A stretch of DNA of 64,000 bases from Gordionus sp. m RMFG-2023 (taxonomy: Eukaryota > Nematomorpha > Gordioida > Chordodea > Parachordodidae). Positions 11,265 to 24,300 of this stretch are shown piece by piece. The translations under genes were made by a program, and so were the position numbers. The notes beneath the pieces were generated by a model, which saw only the letters and a program-made list of their open reading frames with translations, ran no database searches and was not told where the DNA came from. The first letter of the stretch is position 1. The number at the start of each line of letters is the position of its first letter. The stretch is from assembly GCF_954871325.1 (NCBI RefSeq), contig NC_088776.1:37930508-37994507 (forward strand). Reading direction: 5' to 3'.

Positions 11265-12411
11265 CTTTCTTTCTTCCTTATGGTTGCTTACAAAAAATAA
11301 ATAAATCACTGAGGTACCATATGCTGATTTATTTTTTCCTTAAAACTAAATATTTGGCTTCGTATTATAATGGTTGTCAGCTCATCATGGGAAATTGATG
11401 AATCATGAAAACCTCCAATAAAAAGGGAGTATTTTTTAAAAAAGCTTAAAATTTAAAAATAAAAATTTTTGTTAGAAAAATCATATTTTGGATTGGATTA
11501 TAAAAACATTTTTTATATTATATTATACACAATTGAAAATGATATATTACGTTAAAAAATTAAGAAGATTCATACCAACCCCGGTCCTTCTTTTTTAATA
11601 AAATTAAAATTGATTCATATTCTCTTTTTTTGTTAAAATATAAATATTTATTTATTAATACAATAACTTATTAAAACATTTGTTTTCAAAAAAATCGTAT
11701 TACATAAACAATAAACGATGCATATTTATTTCAGTTGTATTGTTAGATCGCAAATATATTTCCAAATTTTGATCAACGGGCATAAAGGTTTGGGTTTTAT
11801 AATAAGAATATTTGCAAGGAGCCTAAAAATATTGTACAAAATGGTCCTAATAATGCTTAAATTATTTAGAATTTATTATTGGGTTATAAATAACCTGCCT
11901 GTCATTTAATGGTAAATATTTTAAAATTATTTTATCTTTTGGGGTGAATTAATTTTAAATATTATAAGGAATGGGCTAATTTTTTTATATTTTTTTTATA
12001 ACCTTGACTGATCTAAGCGATTATATTACTAAATATTATTTTTGGAAAAAGATAAAGATAATTCAATATGAATTAAAAATATGATTATTATTTATAAAAA
12101 ATTATTGAAAGATTGACATTAGAAAATTTATCAATATTGTTGACCTTGAAAATGTAATAAATCATAATGAGAAGTTAAAAAAAAATATTTGTCATATCAA
12201 TTTGTCCGATCTTATACAAATCATAATCAGGAAATTTATCAAATTTTTGACGAAAGGTAATATTAAGTTATTTCATTTTTTTGCATGAAACTATCAAATT
12301 ATAATATGGTGGTTGGTAATGGCTACCTCTGTATAATATTATAATCTTTAATTTAATCGGCCGTATATATTCAAAATGTATGTTATATTATGATATTTCG
12401 TTTAGAAATAA
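11265..12411. other. A+T-rich region upstream of the annexin gene
   Basis: No recognisable gene or repeat. It should hold the annexin promoter and 5' UTR, but no core promoter element stands out against the A+T-rich background. Confidence 0.45.
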
Positions 12412-15400
12412 ATGCGTGATTTGTATAGAGCCTTCCAACTGATCAATCTTATACTTATAATCGGAATCGTTGGAGCTCAAAGGGTAATATATTTTATTTT
12501 GATTTAAATCCTTGCAAAAATTTCAAATATTTCCTTATACTTTTGTACAAGGAACTAGAAATCAAATCAGATTATTACACTATATTTGCTTTTTTTTTTA
12601 TAAAATAATTTAGCGATATGAACCTGATGATCCCTTAGATTCTCAAGGGCGGGGAGTAGGTGCAAGAATGGCTTTTAGAGGTACCATTCGTGATTATTCG
12701 CCTTTCAATGCACAAGATGATGCCAATAAATTGTATAAAGCTATGAAAGGAATAGGTAAATATTATAAATTATCTTACTGCTTTAAATGTCATCAGGGGC
12801 TGACTGGTAATAAGACCAAATGGGCATTTCGCCCACGAGGCCGCGAGAAAATGTCGATTTTTGAGGCCGATCAGTGGAAAATATCAAAATAGAGGCCGAT
12901 TAGAAAAAAATATTATTATGTTCACATTATTTTCTCTTATCATTTATTTATTTTTAATGATATCTCTATGATTTGAATATCACATTCCTTAAGAATTATC
13001 ATATCGTTTACTATATTTTAATGCATAATATATCAATAACGTCGCTTGACGCTGCACATCATTACCACGTTCTTTTCTTTGTTTTTTTTTTCAAATGAAG
13101 TGAAAACGCTTCCGTTTGAGTAGAGTTAAAACTAAGTTTTGATTAATTTATTATATTATATTTTTATACTTTGATTTATTGTAGAAATAATATGGTCAAC
13201 ATTTCTTGTTCTTAATTCATTGATATCAAATAAAATCCAGGTCGGTGAATCAGATAAAAGGATGGATGCTTGGGTGAAACAGAATAATTCATCTGGCCAA
13301 ATAAGTTTAGAAGGCTGCAAAAAATAGGTGAGATAAAGAAGTGGTCATGTGAAAAGCCCTTAGATGGATATATGGTAAAGAGTGCTCATAATAACGATAA
13401 AGGCACTTCAATTTATAATAGATAATAAGTAATTTGAGACAAAAACTTGATAATTTATAATTTAAGACTCTAAGTACAGCTATAATATATTTGGAAATTT
13501 TTAAAATAATGGGGCCACTGTCATATTTCCAAACTAAAAAATTAGGTACTTTGTCAGCATGGAAAATGAAAGAAGATGCTAAATCTTCTGTATCATCGAT
13601 TATTACATCGATTCAAAATAAAGCAATAAAATGGCTTCTAATAAATGAAACATTTTCATATTTATAGCTCCCGGAGAGTATCTGAGTACAAAATGCTATG
13701 TAAAAAGATCGAATAGGATGAGCGAAAAGAATATATAGTGACAAATGCCAAGATGAACGTCCTCAAGAATCGATTGACCTTTATTGGTTTGAACTATTTC
13801 GTCCTATAATTGATCAAATTATAAACAGCTTGTCGGAACTACTTTCTGCGAATTGAGGGCTTATCTTGAATGTGCAATATTTGCATCCAAGTGATGAAAT
13901 AAATAGTATAGGTATTTCTGAAAAGGCCTTGGAAAAACTGTCACAATTGGCATATATATTGACTGTTAAATTTCATATCGAATTATGTTCATTTGCCAGT
14001 GTATTCAAGATTTGGTAGCAGAATTAAATGAAACGGACGATGATATCGTATGTACAAGTTAGAAGTGAAGATGGAATATTACAAAATGATAATAAATCAG
14101 ATTGTGTTAATAAACGTAACAAGTGTTTAATATGCGTGTATGAAATTCTTAAAAGATACAATATGCATACAAGTGACACTAATTTATTTTTGGCATATGA
14201 ATACATTTTAACTTTATCATTTACGCAAGTTAATTGCGAGAAAGCATTTAGTAAATTAAAAATTATAAAAATAAGCTGAAGGCTAATTCTCACCAAGAAA
14301 AATTAAGTGACACTAATTTATTTTTGGCATATGAATACATTTTAACTTTATCATTTACGCAAGTTAATTGCGAGAAAGCATTTAGTAAATTAAAAATTAT
14401 AAAAATAAGCTGAAGGCTAATTCTCACCAAGAAAAATTAAGTGACACTAATTTATTTTTGGCATATGAATACATTTTAACTTTATCAGTTACGCAAGTTA
14501 ATTGCGAGAAAGCATTTAGTAAATTAAAAATTATAAAAATAAGCTGAAGGCTAATTCTCACCAAGAAAAATTAGAAGCGTTTTTAATGATGTCAGTTGAA
14601 CGAGAACTATTAGCGTAGATTGAACTATAAGATATTCCTTTATATTTGCGCAAAGGTTCAAAGTTAATGAGAGACTTATTAACGTAAAAATTATATATTT
14701 TCTTAATTTTTTTATTATAATCTTAATATTATTTACAATATGATCGGTGCTGATTTTATAAAAGTGCAGCAATTTTATTCTCTGTAATATTGTATAACAG
14801 CACTAATTTTATATTTATAATTAATTAATTTAATATATTGAGTATGCATTTTTTATTAGTGCTGTAAACATTTTAAAAAAAATCGAACGCGTTCGCGTTC
14901 AACGTTCATTGACAAAAATCGAACGCGTTCACGTTCAAATTCAAAAAAAGGAACGCGTTCATGCATTCAAAATTTTATGATAAATTTTTTTAAAATTTAA
15001 TTTAATATAAATAAATGCCTTATATTTTTCAACACAATATATTAGCCATGATAAAAAATAATAGTTTTATTTTGATAATATAATTATAAATAAAATATAA
15101 TAGAGCGATAAAAAAATAAATTTATAAAAAAATTTTCTTATTAATTTTTAATAATAATTGCTTTTCAAAATTTTCATCTGATAGGCATGACGCTTGGCAG
15201 TTAATACAGCGTTAGCTATACTAACAACTGGCTCAACAGGGGCATATGAAGAGATTGCGGTGTTATACTTGATAAACAATTCTTTTAAAAGGGGGAATTT
15301 ATTAAAAACATTTAATGTTTTATCCATTGTCTCAAAAAATTGAGCTATGATCTGCCCTCTTCTTCCTCGTCAAAAAAAAGGATATCTCGGAATTGATTTT

Positions 15401-18400
15401 AAAACAGTGAAATATTTTTGATAGGACCATGGTAATTCTAATTCATCTAATATTGAATTTTTATTTTCAGAATCTGATGATGAAATATTTATATCCTCGC
15501 AAACCCTAATCTATTAAATTAAAATATAAAATATTCAAATTAATAAACTTTAATCTTATCTTCTCTAGCAGTAGCACGTTATGGTACGTTAATTGCAATA
15601 TGAAAGAGGAAAAAGTAAAAACAGCTGATTAAAAAATATAAGACTTTTTTGTTAAAAAATTGGATTAAATATTAATTTTTCAAATAAATAAAAATATACG
15701 ACTATTTTGTTAAAAAATGCGGATTAATATTAATTTTTTAAATAAATAAAAATAAAAAGTGTTTTTAAAATTGAACGAACGTAAAATTGAACGCGTTCAT
15801 CAAAGAAAAGGAACGCGTTCACGTTCAAAGTTCGTCAAAAAAAAAGGAACGCCGTTCATCACCTTTTTTCAAAAAAAAGAACTTCGTTCATGAACGCGTT
15901 CATTTTGAACGCGTTCGTTTACAACACTATTTTTTATATATTTAACATGTGATATATGATTTGATTTTATAGTGCAATATCGTTGTAAATCTAATATAAA
16001 ATAATACGTGCAATGAATATTATTTTATATAGGTAATGAATGTGATTTGAGATGTGCATTTTTTAAAAAATAAAATATATGATTATCGTACAATACTATT
16101 CTTTTTTTACTAAAAATGTAAATCGTTTGAACTTATTTTCAAAAAATAAGAAGTAATAAAAATCATGTAAATCAAAGAAGCCATTTAAGGGAACCCGGTC
16201 GAAGACCGGGCAAAAGCGAGCCGAAGGCCCGCAAAATAGGGGCATGGGGGCTTTGCTCCCATATAAATGAGGCCGCTATAAAAATGCCCAAGAGGCTTTA
16301 GCGTCGCCAGTCCGCCCCTGAATATCATCGAACGTGAATTCTTTATATTCAGAAATGTATTTGCTTCATTTATGTACCGTTATATAGATATTAAAAATTA
16401 AATATTTTAACTCCCCCAGGAGGAGAAATATGGAAAAGGGATTTTATCAAATTTACCTTTCATATAATCATAATTTTTTAAAGGAACCGATGAAAAAACA
16501 GTTATTGATATAATGACTAAACGTTCTAACAAACAACGTCAGGAAATAGCTAAGATATATCAAAATTTGTATGGTCAAGTTTAACCCATTTACAATAATA
16601 TAACAATAATTAACCCATTGTATGTATTACATTTTATAGATTTACTATTTTATAATCAATATTTTTAATTTCAAGAGTTTAAAAGAGGCAATAAAAGGAG
16701 ATTTTTCTGGAACGACAGAAGACATTTTAGTAGCTCTACTATACTCACCTGATGAATACCATGCGAAACTTTTGAATCAAGCTCTCAAGGTATAAATTAT
16801 ATCGTTTTATAAAATAATTCTAATAAATTGAGTGGAATCATTTAGAATTGTCAAATATAATTCTCATTTTTTTAAATATACCATTCTTACCAAAATATCA
16901 ATAACATGATAATTTAATAATTCATAATTAAAATAAGACTGTGCATTAATATATAGGGTGCTGGAACCGATTTAAGTGAATTAACTGAAACTCTTTGTTC
17001 GCTGACTCCTCAAGAAATCGAGAAAGTCAAGATCGCTTATCAAAAACGTATATTTTTTCTTGATAATGATAAATTTATTACTCAATTTTATATTTTTATA
17101 TTGATTTTCCATTTTTAGATTATAAAAAAGATTTAGCCAAAACTATCGAGGGAGACACTTCAGGGCCAGTTAAAACTCTCTTACTAAATTATATTAAGGT
17201 TTACCAAAAAATACATATGGAATGGATATCTTTTTAATATAAAAATTTAATAAATCTACAGGCTATTTAGCGTTACATTTTTTTGTAAAGTAAGGTTTAT
17301 AAACTAAATAAATTTCATATTTTCTTTCTTATTTATTATAATAATAATAAATCGAAGTGAACAATTTATAAAATAAGGCATGAATATAAAGTGATCCTTA
17401 TCCGAGTTTTTAAAAATAATTATAAGGTACATTTCTTTTAATAATTTTTATATAATTACTCTTTAGCTTAATAATTATCATGATTAAACGATTTAAAGTC
17501 AGAAGTAAACAAAAAATTGCCTTTTATATTAATCATTTTTATACTAATTTTTTTCAAATAAACACATTTTGTTAAATAAAATAAAAGGGACAAAATGTGG
17601 GTCCTAGATCAAGACAAGAAATTGACACAGATGCCAAAGTATGACTTACATTTTTTCAATGATTTATTATAGCTTTGTAAAAAAAATTTTATAATATAAA
17701 ATCAAACATCTATTTTTATCGGCATTAAAAATGCAAAAAAATCGACTAATTTTTATGACCTATAAAATACTAATTTATTATTATTAATATTAAATATAAC
17801 TTTAAATAAATGATATGGAATTTAATTAAGTTTAAGCAGTGAACGATGTCGGCCTTAAGAAAAGTTTTAATTAGAAATTATATGGAATCGAAACTTAACC
17901 CCTTTCTAATTATTAGTTGTTAGAAACAAAAGGATTCCAGAATATCGATGGAAGAGATGGAGTGGCTGAGATATTTACTACAAGAAGTCACGAAGATTTA
18001 AAAAAGATTTTTGCTAAATACAAACAAAATAGCAATAAAGATATTGTTAGTGCTATCAATTCTGAGAGGGTTTTTAAGCTTAGTCAAGCTGGGAAACTCA
18101 AAAAGGTTTTACAGCATTTAGGTTTGCATAACTTATTTAAGATCATTAATTTATACTTTATTTTAGTGCAATGTATAAATAATCCTCCTGAATACTATGC
18201 CAAGAGAGTCAGAGATTCCCTAAAAGTTTGCATACATTTGACAATGACATATAAAATATTCTTTTTTAGGGCTCCGGTACTAGAAATCAAAAGTTAATAA
18301 GACTTATGGTTAGTAGAAGCGAAATCGATTTGGAAGATATCAAAGAAGCTTACCAAAGGCTCTTTGGCAAAACAATGAAAAACGCCATTGATGTATAACT

Positions 18401-19984
18401 TTAAAGAAAAATATTAAAAAGGATTATGGGGTTAATGTAATTCTTATAAAGATTGGGTTAGATATGACTAAGTGAATAGCTTCTACACTTATAATAAGAA
18501 TGAAAACAGAAAAATCGAAAGGAAATATTATTCAGAATTGATTGCTGATCATTTATAAGCATGCTTTTTGTATAAATGTAAATATCTACAATTTTCTTTC
18601 ATATTTTATAATTCAAAATAAAATAATATTTGTCTGTGTAACTGTTTTTTTTAAAATAATGTTTATAAGAAATTAAATAAAGTTATGCCTAATCTCGATT
18701 ACATATTTGCCATTTTAGTATAAAAATTTTATTATAAGAATTATGCATAACTTTTATATTTTTGTTTTGCACGCAACCATTAAATACTGATACTTCTAAA
18801 AAATTAAAGTTGTGGACGGTATTATAGATGGTAATACAAGAAAGTTCGGATTTTTGAATGTAAATAAAAATTATATATATGTTTTTTCCCCCTTCAAAAA
18901 TAACAAAATGTTACTATAAACAATAATTTATAAGAAAAAAAATGTTGATAATTTTAAAATAACGACTATAATTTCATTACAAAAGTCCTCCTTACCTCCC
19001 CCCCCCCCCTTTCCTTAACTAAATTCTGGCTATGCTTATGATCATGGGGGTTTATTAAATCTGAAGTTTTAAAAAAAAATTTCAAAAAAACGTATTTTAA
19101 TTTTTTAACCTGATTTTGCCAGTATAGCACATTTAATGATGCTAAAGGATAGCAGTATAATCAATGAATTTCAGGAAATTGGGCTTGGACTTTAAACTGC
19201 TTTATTATATACATTTTTATATATAAAATATAAAAGAATGCACAAATATTTATGGGGAAAATGTTTTTTAAAGGACAATTTTATGCGTGTTTATCTGGCA
19301 AGTTTTTCAAATAAAAAGCATATGCAATGAATGTTTGAGTTTCAAAAATTTGATATAACCCCTGGTCAATGTATCATAGCCCTTAAATTGCTAAACCCCT
19401 ACGTCATATATAATGAGACACCAAGATAATCAGGCTGTTTTAATATATTTATAGATGGCATTATTAAATACTTAATATCATTTGAATGTCATTTTTCATC
19501 TATTTTTTCCGCAAGTTTTAATAACAAACCTATTAAATCAATTATTTGAAAAATAATATTCTATTCTAACTATTCTTAAACGAGATTATTTAATATAATA
19601 TTTTCTAATGTTTTTCATAATTTCTCTAATATTAGAGTTCATAACTGTTAAAATTTTGGAGATTGAGACTTTTATATAGATGGTAATTCTTTTTGACTTT
19701 AAAAAGGTTGTTCATTGTTATATACTATATAAAATAATTTTTCAAATAACATGTTTTGAACAAAAATTATCTCCAAATATATGGTAATTTATGTTATGTA
19801 TAAAATTATGGTTTTAATTTAAAATTAAACATTTTATTTAGACACATTTTAAATTAATTTTCTTATATTTTAGACTGACGTAACCCGAAAATTTGAAAAA
19901 GTTTTAGATGGAATTATAGATGGAAATGTTAAATTATATAAAACTCATCAAAATTTAAATAGAAAATTGTCGATAATACCATGA
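12412..19984 (+). CDS. Annexin with N-terminal hydrophobic leader (11 exons)
   Basis: Exons: 12412-12483, 12614-12755, 16484-16578, 16676-16789, 16957-17047, 17119-17198, 17588-17638, 17917-18121, 18167-18225, 18270-18392 and 19874-19984. All joins use GT-AG and keep phase, giving 380 codons and a TGA stop. Exon 1 encodes MRDLYRAFQLINLILIIGIV, a likely signal peptide or anchor. After a linker come four annexin repeats. Repeat 1 (GTIRDYSPFNAQDDA, KGIGTDEKTVIDIM, IKGDFSG) and repeat 2 (KGAGTDLSELTETL, IEGDTSG) keep type II calcium sites. Repeat 3 is degenerate (FQNIDGRDGVAEIF). Repeat 4 has KGSGTRNQKLIRLMVSRSEI. Annexins bind acidic phospholipids in a calcium-dependent way and normally lack a leader, so this one is probably secreted or luminal. 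Intron 2 (3.7 kb) carries hAT elements; one intron is only 45 nt. Exon 1 is the least certain. Confidence 0.92.
12791..12900. repeat. Fragment of a caggggcggactgg-type repeat in annexin intron 2
   Basis: It begins caggggctgactgg and contains gggcatttcgcccac. The start resembles the inverse of the end of the GC-rich block at 16185-16322, so both are probably termini of one nonautonomous DNA-transposon family. Confidence 0.45.
13500..14625 (+). mobile_element. Decayed hAT transposase (ZMYM/52-kDa-repressor type)
   Basis: A + strand relic within annexin intron 2. Fragments in different frames read ESIDLYWFELFRPIIDQII, typical of the central part of this hAT family, and further on LTLSFTQVNCEKAFSKLKII, the C-terminal hAT dimerisation motif (usually L.LPV..AS.ERSFSKLK.IK). 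An in-frame stop follows the LLSAN segment and further stops follow, so it is a pseudogene. The C-terminal part has been triplicated (14171-14572). No terminal repeats were identified. Confidence 0.8.
14171..14572. repeat. Three tandem copies of a 134-bp unit
   Basis: Units start at 14171, 14305 and 14439, each beginning aagtgacactaatttatttt. They are almost identical (copy 3 has cagttacg where the others have catttacg), which implies recent amplification. The unit contains the hAT dimerisation motif of the relic around it. Confidence 0.95.
14857..15929 (-). mobile_element. Internally decayed hAT element with perfect 8-bp target duplication
   Basis: Left end TAGTGCTGTAAAC and right end the inverse of TAGTGTTGTAAACG, flanked by ttttttat on both sides (14849-14856 and 15930-15937). 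Both subterminal regions carry several copies of the 10-bp palindrome GAACGCGTTC or close variants, probably transposase-binding sites. On the - strand, about 15500-15155, a fragment of hAT transposase remains (FNKFPLLKELFIKYNTAISS and SIANAVLTAKRHAYQ), again the C-terminal dimerisation region, with stops. A truncated relative lies at 33357-33590. Confidence 0.9.
16185..16325. repeat. GC-rich hairpin-bearing repeat fragment in annexin intron 2
   Basis: A GC-rich island with inverted words (cccggtcgaagaccggg; ggggctttgctccc) that ends in the inverse of caggggcggactggcg. A related GC-rich core (gccgaaggcccg) occurs inside the MITE at 44555-44980. Probably a nonautonomous DNA-transposon remnant. 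Confidence 0.55.
18786..18838 (+). pseudogene. Decayed duplicate of the annexin terminal exon
   Basis: The start actgatacttctaaaaaatt and the following gacggtattatagatggtaat resemble the start of the functional last exon at 19874 (TDVTRKFEKVLDGIIDGN). Here a frame change separates the TDTSKKLK and VDGIIDGN parts, and no AG acceptor immediately precedes the copy, so it looks like a dead tandem copy rather than an alternative exon. Confidence 0.6.
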
Positions 19985-20439
19985 AAATGTTTTTTATTAC
20001 ATTTAGGATAATAATTCTACTGCGATCGTTTAAATAAATTTATCAAATGTATAATGCAAATTGAAACTGTATCATCTTAGATAAAATTAAAACTACATAT
20101 TATACTAATTTCTTATGTGTTTTATAAATGTATATATTGGTCACTATTTTATAATTGTGTATCTTTAGCGGAAGGCTAGCTTAGAATTTATTTTTAATTT
20201 ATTTTAAATTTTCGTTTACATTATAATCTTTTGTTTATATTATGATGCTTTTTACAGAATAAACTTTCTCAATATATTGTATAAAAATATATTTGAATGA
20301 TAAATTTAAGATAATAGGTTCAGATTTTTACAAAAGATAAGTTCGCGAATAGTAATTTAAACAAAATAAAGTGTTAAATATTTAATAATACCAATTTAAT
20401 ATTCAAATATGATATTTTTCTATTCAACATAAGAAATTT

Positions 20440-21390
20440 TCATTTCCATCGTTTAGGCTATGAATTTTCTCTCTACTCTAATCCAGAAAAGATCTCAAAG
20501 ACAGCTTTTATTTGGTGCTATTGCCATCGTTTAAATCTAATCTGTTCAACTATGCCAATTGATAAAAGAACCAAGAAATGTTTTAAGGATCTTAGACAAA
20601 ATTCACGTGTATTTCAATGGTGTTAAGAGATTCACAAAGACCTTTTCTCATCAAGATAACCTCACCTAATATTATCTTATTTGCTTAAAATGTTTATTAT
20701 ATATTTATAGAAGTCGGCTATCATCATATAAAGCTATAGTAAAAAAATTTTTACTTTAAAATACCTTGAGAGCAGCTTTGAAAAATTTAAAGGATTCTGA
20801 AGATTCAGCTACTTCTACCATGGCTAGTGCTATTGTTTTTAGAATATAAAAATTTTATTTTATCATGTGTTTTATATAAAATATTGTTGATAACAAGCTT
20901 AGCTTGCACAAAATTGCAAACAATTTCGAAGAATATAGGGTTTGCAATAAATAAAATTCAATTGGCAAAAGATTGTCTGATTAATTTGAGAAGTACAATT
21001 AAAATTATTGTTTTGTATTAAAGTATATCCAAAAAGGAGAGGTGATACTTTCATTATTATATATAATATTTTATTTTATAATACCAGCTTACGCTGCACT
21101 TGATTTGACATTACGCAGTTTACTGAAAGATTCAATATTGAATCGATAAAATTTTTCAATCATCATTTTTTACACTAAAGGAATGACGGAAATGACATTT
21201 GCTAAGGATGATATTGAGGATATATGTAAATTTTACAATTTAAATTCAAGTCAAGTTTTTGAAAAAATGTTGAAGTTTCGAAATATTTATAAAATGGGTG
21301 AAGCGGGAGTTGTAATTATAACACGTGATTTAGAGGTTAAAGAATCTAAATATTTTTCAGATTATGAGAATTGTAAATTTATTTAATTAA
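20440..21390 (+). mobile_element. Decayed hAT transposase (ZMYM1-like)
   Basis: Scattered + strand fragments follow the order of ZMYM1-like hAT proteins: AFIWCYCHRLNLICST (catalytic-core Cys-His region), RLSSYKAIVK, LKNLKDSEDSATSTMASAI, LSCVLYKILLITSLACTKLQ, and a terminal open stretch at 21183-21386. Stops and frame changes separate the blocks. It lies 0.5 kb downstream of the annexin stop. It is a relative of, but not a copy of, the relic in annexin intron 2. Confidence 0.72.
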
Positions 21391-21399
21391 AATATTTTT

Positions 21400-24300
21400 A
21401 CTAATACATTCTTTAGCTTCTTCTTCTGATGATGATGATTCTGAGACTTATGATTCAAACTGTAAAAATTTCGTTTATTTTACCTTACTTTAAAATCCCT
21501 AATTTATCAATTTTATAAAAATATTTATTTGTACTGCCAAAAAGGTGTCAAGAATTTTTTCGGGGGGGGGGGGGTACTTTTTAGGAGGGTATTCTGCTTC
21601 CATCGCTCAGAAATTGCAGGGACTACTGTTTCTAGGTATGTGCCAATACTAAATAAACTTTCAAATGGAGTTGATGATGTTACAGTCTATTTAAAAAAAA
21701 ATTTTTAATGGAAGGAGGATAATAATTAAGTGTTTCTAACGTATTTCTGCTATTTGCTCAATGTAACTAGTATTATTAAACTCAGAAATAATTATTTCAC
21801 TAAAAGAAAAGTAATCTATATTTTATTGATTATTAGATGTTAAATCTGTTACCTCTTATTTTTTTTAGATTCTGAGGAATTTATTTCCATAATTTCAGTT
21901 TTCGTACCTTCCTTTTTCCTACCATGAGTGTTAATCATTCCAAAAATTAAAAAATATTATATAATGGTGGTATTCCATTCAGTTAGTTTAATATATAAAA
22001 TGTATGCATATTTATTTTATTTAGGCGTTGTTATTAATCTATCTTGATTTAAGTTGTAGATTTTTAAATTATTTTTTGTTGTGCTGTAAATTTTACCGAT
22101 ATTTTTAAAATATGATAGGAAAGAAAGAACAATGGAATTAATACAAAAATCTATGAAAAGATAATGCTATATGGGGTTATTAAATATTATTAAAAAATAT
22201 ATAAAAAAAGTGTATCTTTTGTCAAGAAAATAAAAAGATAGATTCTTTTGAAAATAAAATCTTATTATTAAAATGTCAAAAAGATACTGAGTACAAAATA
22301 AAAAAAATCTTTATACCTTAGATACAAGTATTCAAGGTATTGCCAAACTAATTATTATCCAAAATATAAAAAAAGTGAATATTTAAAACAAATATCTCAA
22401 TCGGTCAAAAGGGAACTTGGAGTAAAGCTCTATGAATTTATTTTAGATTACGTCACTGATATAAAAAATATAACCCCTTCCCCTTAAAAAATAAGCAACA
22501 CGATTTATAGAATTTGCCCCCTCCCCACCCACCCCTAATTATATACACTTAAAAATAATAGGAAGTTATATTTATTGCATAAAAACATTAATCTTTAGAA
22601 TAAATTTAGAATTCTGACTAAAAATTGTATTACTTTTATAGTTTATGCAAATAAAACAACGAAAGAATTGTCAGCAGGCAAAATGTCACAGACATAGTGT
22701 GTCATAATGCCATGGACAAATTATGTCATGGTTACAATTTCATAGACACACTGTCCACTGACAAAAGGTCTTTAAGATATAATGTTCTCGGTACTATATG
22801 TTATTGAGACACATATCCTAGACAAAATGTTCTTGGTAAAAAATGTCACTGGACAAATCACTCGGACAAAATGTCCGCATCAAATTTGGATGTAAAAAAT
22901 TGATAATTTGAAATATGGAACAATTTATATCCTACAAAATATAAATAAAGTGATTAAAATCAGAATAATAATATATCATCCTTTTTCTACATTAATATTA
23001 TATCTAAGAAGATAAACAAACTATAGGTGTTTACCAAGTTACATGTTCTCGTAATAAAACATATAGATCAAACCTGTTGCACAATCAAAACAGAGTAAAG
23101 GAATCAATATCACAAAACAATATTCAAGCCTTGCCATTGCGGAGCACATAAATATTTTTCTTAAATTTCAATAATTGTCTTGTCTTTGACAAACCTTTAT
23201 AGATTAATTAGAGAAAGATTTGAGATACTAAGAATTACAACAATTGGAACAGAGAAGTTGGATATAATAATCTAAACGAATGGAAGAGCTTATTAATTTT
23301 AGAATTTCTTCTTCTTTTAGACTCTAAATTTTAATTTATTCCCTTAAAAAATGTTAAATAATTATGTTATCAAAATGTTACAATTAATAAATTTATATTT
23401 TCATTAAGTGCATATTATCATTAAATAATTTTTTTTTAAAATTTATATCCTGTTTTTTTTATTAGAATAATATGTTTTATTTATGAAATTCTAGGTTTTC
23501 TATTTTATTGCTATTTATTATTTAAAAAAATGCAGTTTATTATTTAAATTCGTTGTTTGATATTTAATAGCTCTGATTTTTATATATTTGCTATGTTTTT
23601 TATTAGTTTTGGTAGGTTCTATATTCTTTTACGATGTAATAAATAATAAGTGTAAAAATATTTGAATAAATTATAATATATTTGGCTATCATAAAATATC
23701 TATTAACAAGTGATTCTAAATAAGATTTTTCATTGTTTAATAACTATCTTTAATAGAGCTTTGTTGTTTAGGTTTAATTAACTTTATACGAGATTTATAA
23801 ATTCGAGAGGAAAAGTTAGAAAAACCGAGAGGGTAAATGAATGAGTAATTTTTCCAATCTGAAATATCAGAATCATCAACATCTTTAGAAGCTAAATAAT
23901 GTCTTTTTACAATAAAAATAATAAATTAAAAATTTGCTTTATCTTGATATGATCAATTAATTGTCGCTTTTCATATTCTGAACAATGGGGTGTGTAATAA
24001 TTGGTTACAGAAGTATATATTTTTTTGAACATTTTGTGGACAGTATTTGCGTAATAATTTTACCTCTTGGGAGGAGGGGTATTATCACAGGATAAAAAAT
24101 ATCCTAATTGAAGCGATCGATTTAATTGTACATGACTCCTTTAGAAAGGAGTATTTGCCTCATACTAACCCCCTCCCTTTCTCCAATTGTATGAGCTGCC
24201 TAAACCTAATCTTGTTTTAAAACTTAAAATATTTGATATTAGAGCCATTTATGGTTGCCACTAAAGAATATATAAAATTTCGTTGAAAATGGTGGTCATA

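Noticed and set aside
10955-11309. Overlapping 100-codon open frames of KEKKR or SFLFF repeats
   Set aside because: Translations of the (CTTTT)n microsatellite; a 5-nt period stays open in several frames by composition.
14171-14572. CRISPR-like regular array
   Set aside because: Units of 134 bp are contiguous with no unique spacers, in clearly eukaryotic DNA; a simple tandem triplication.
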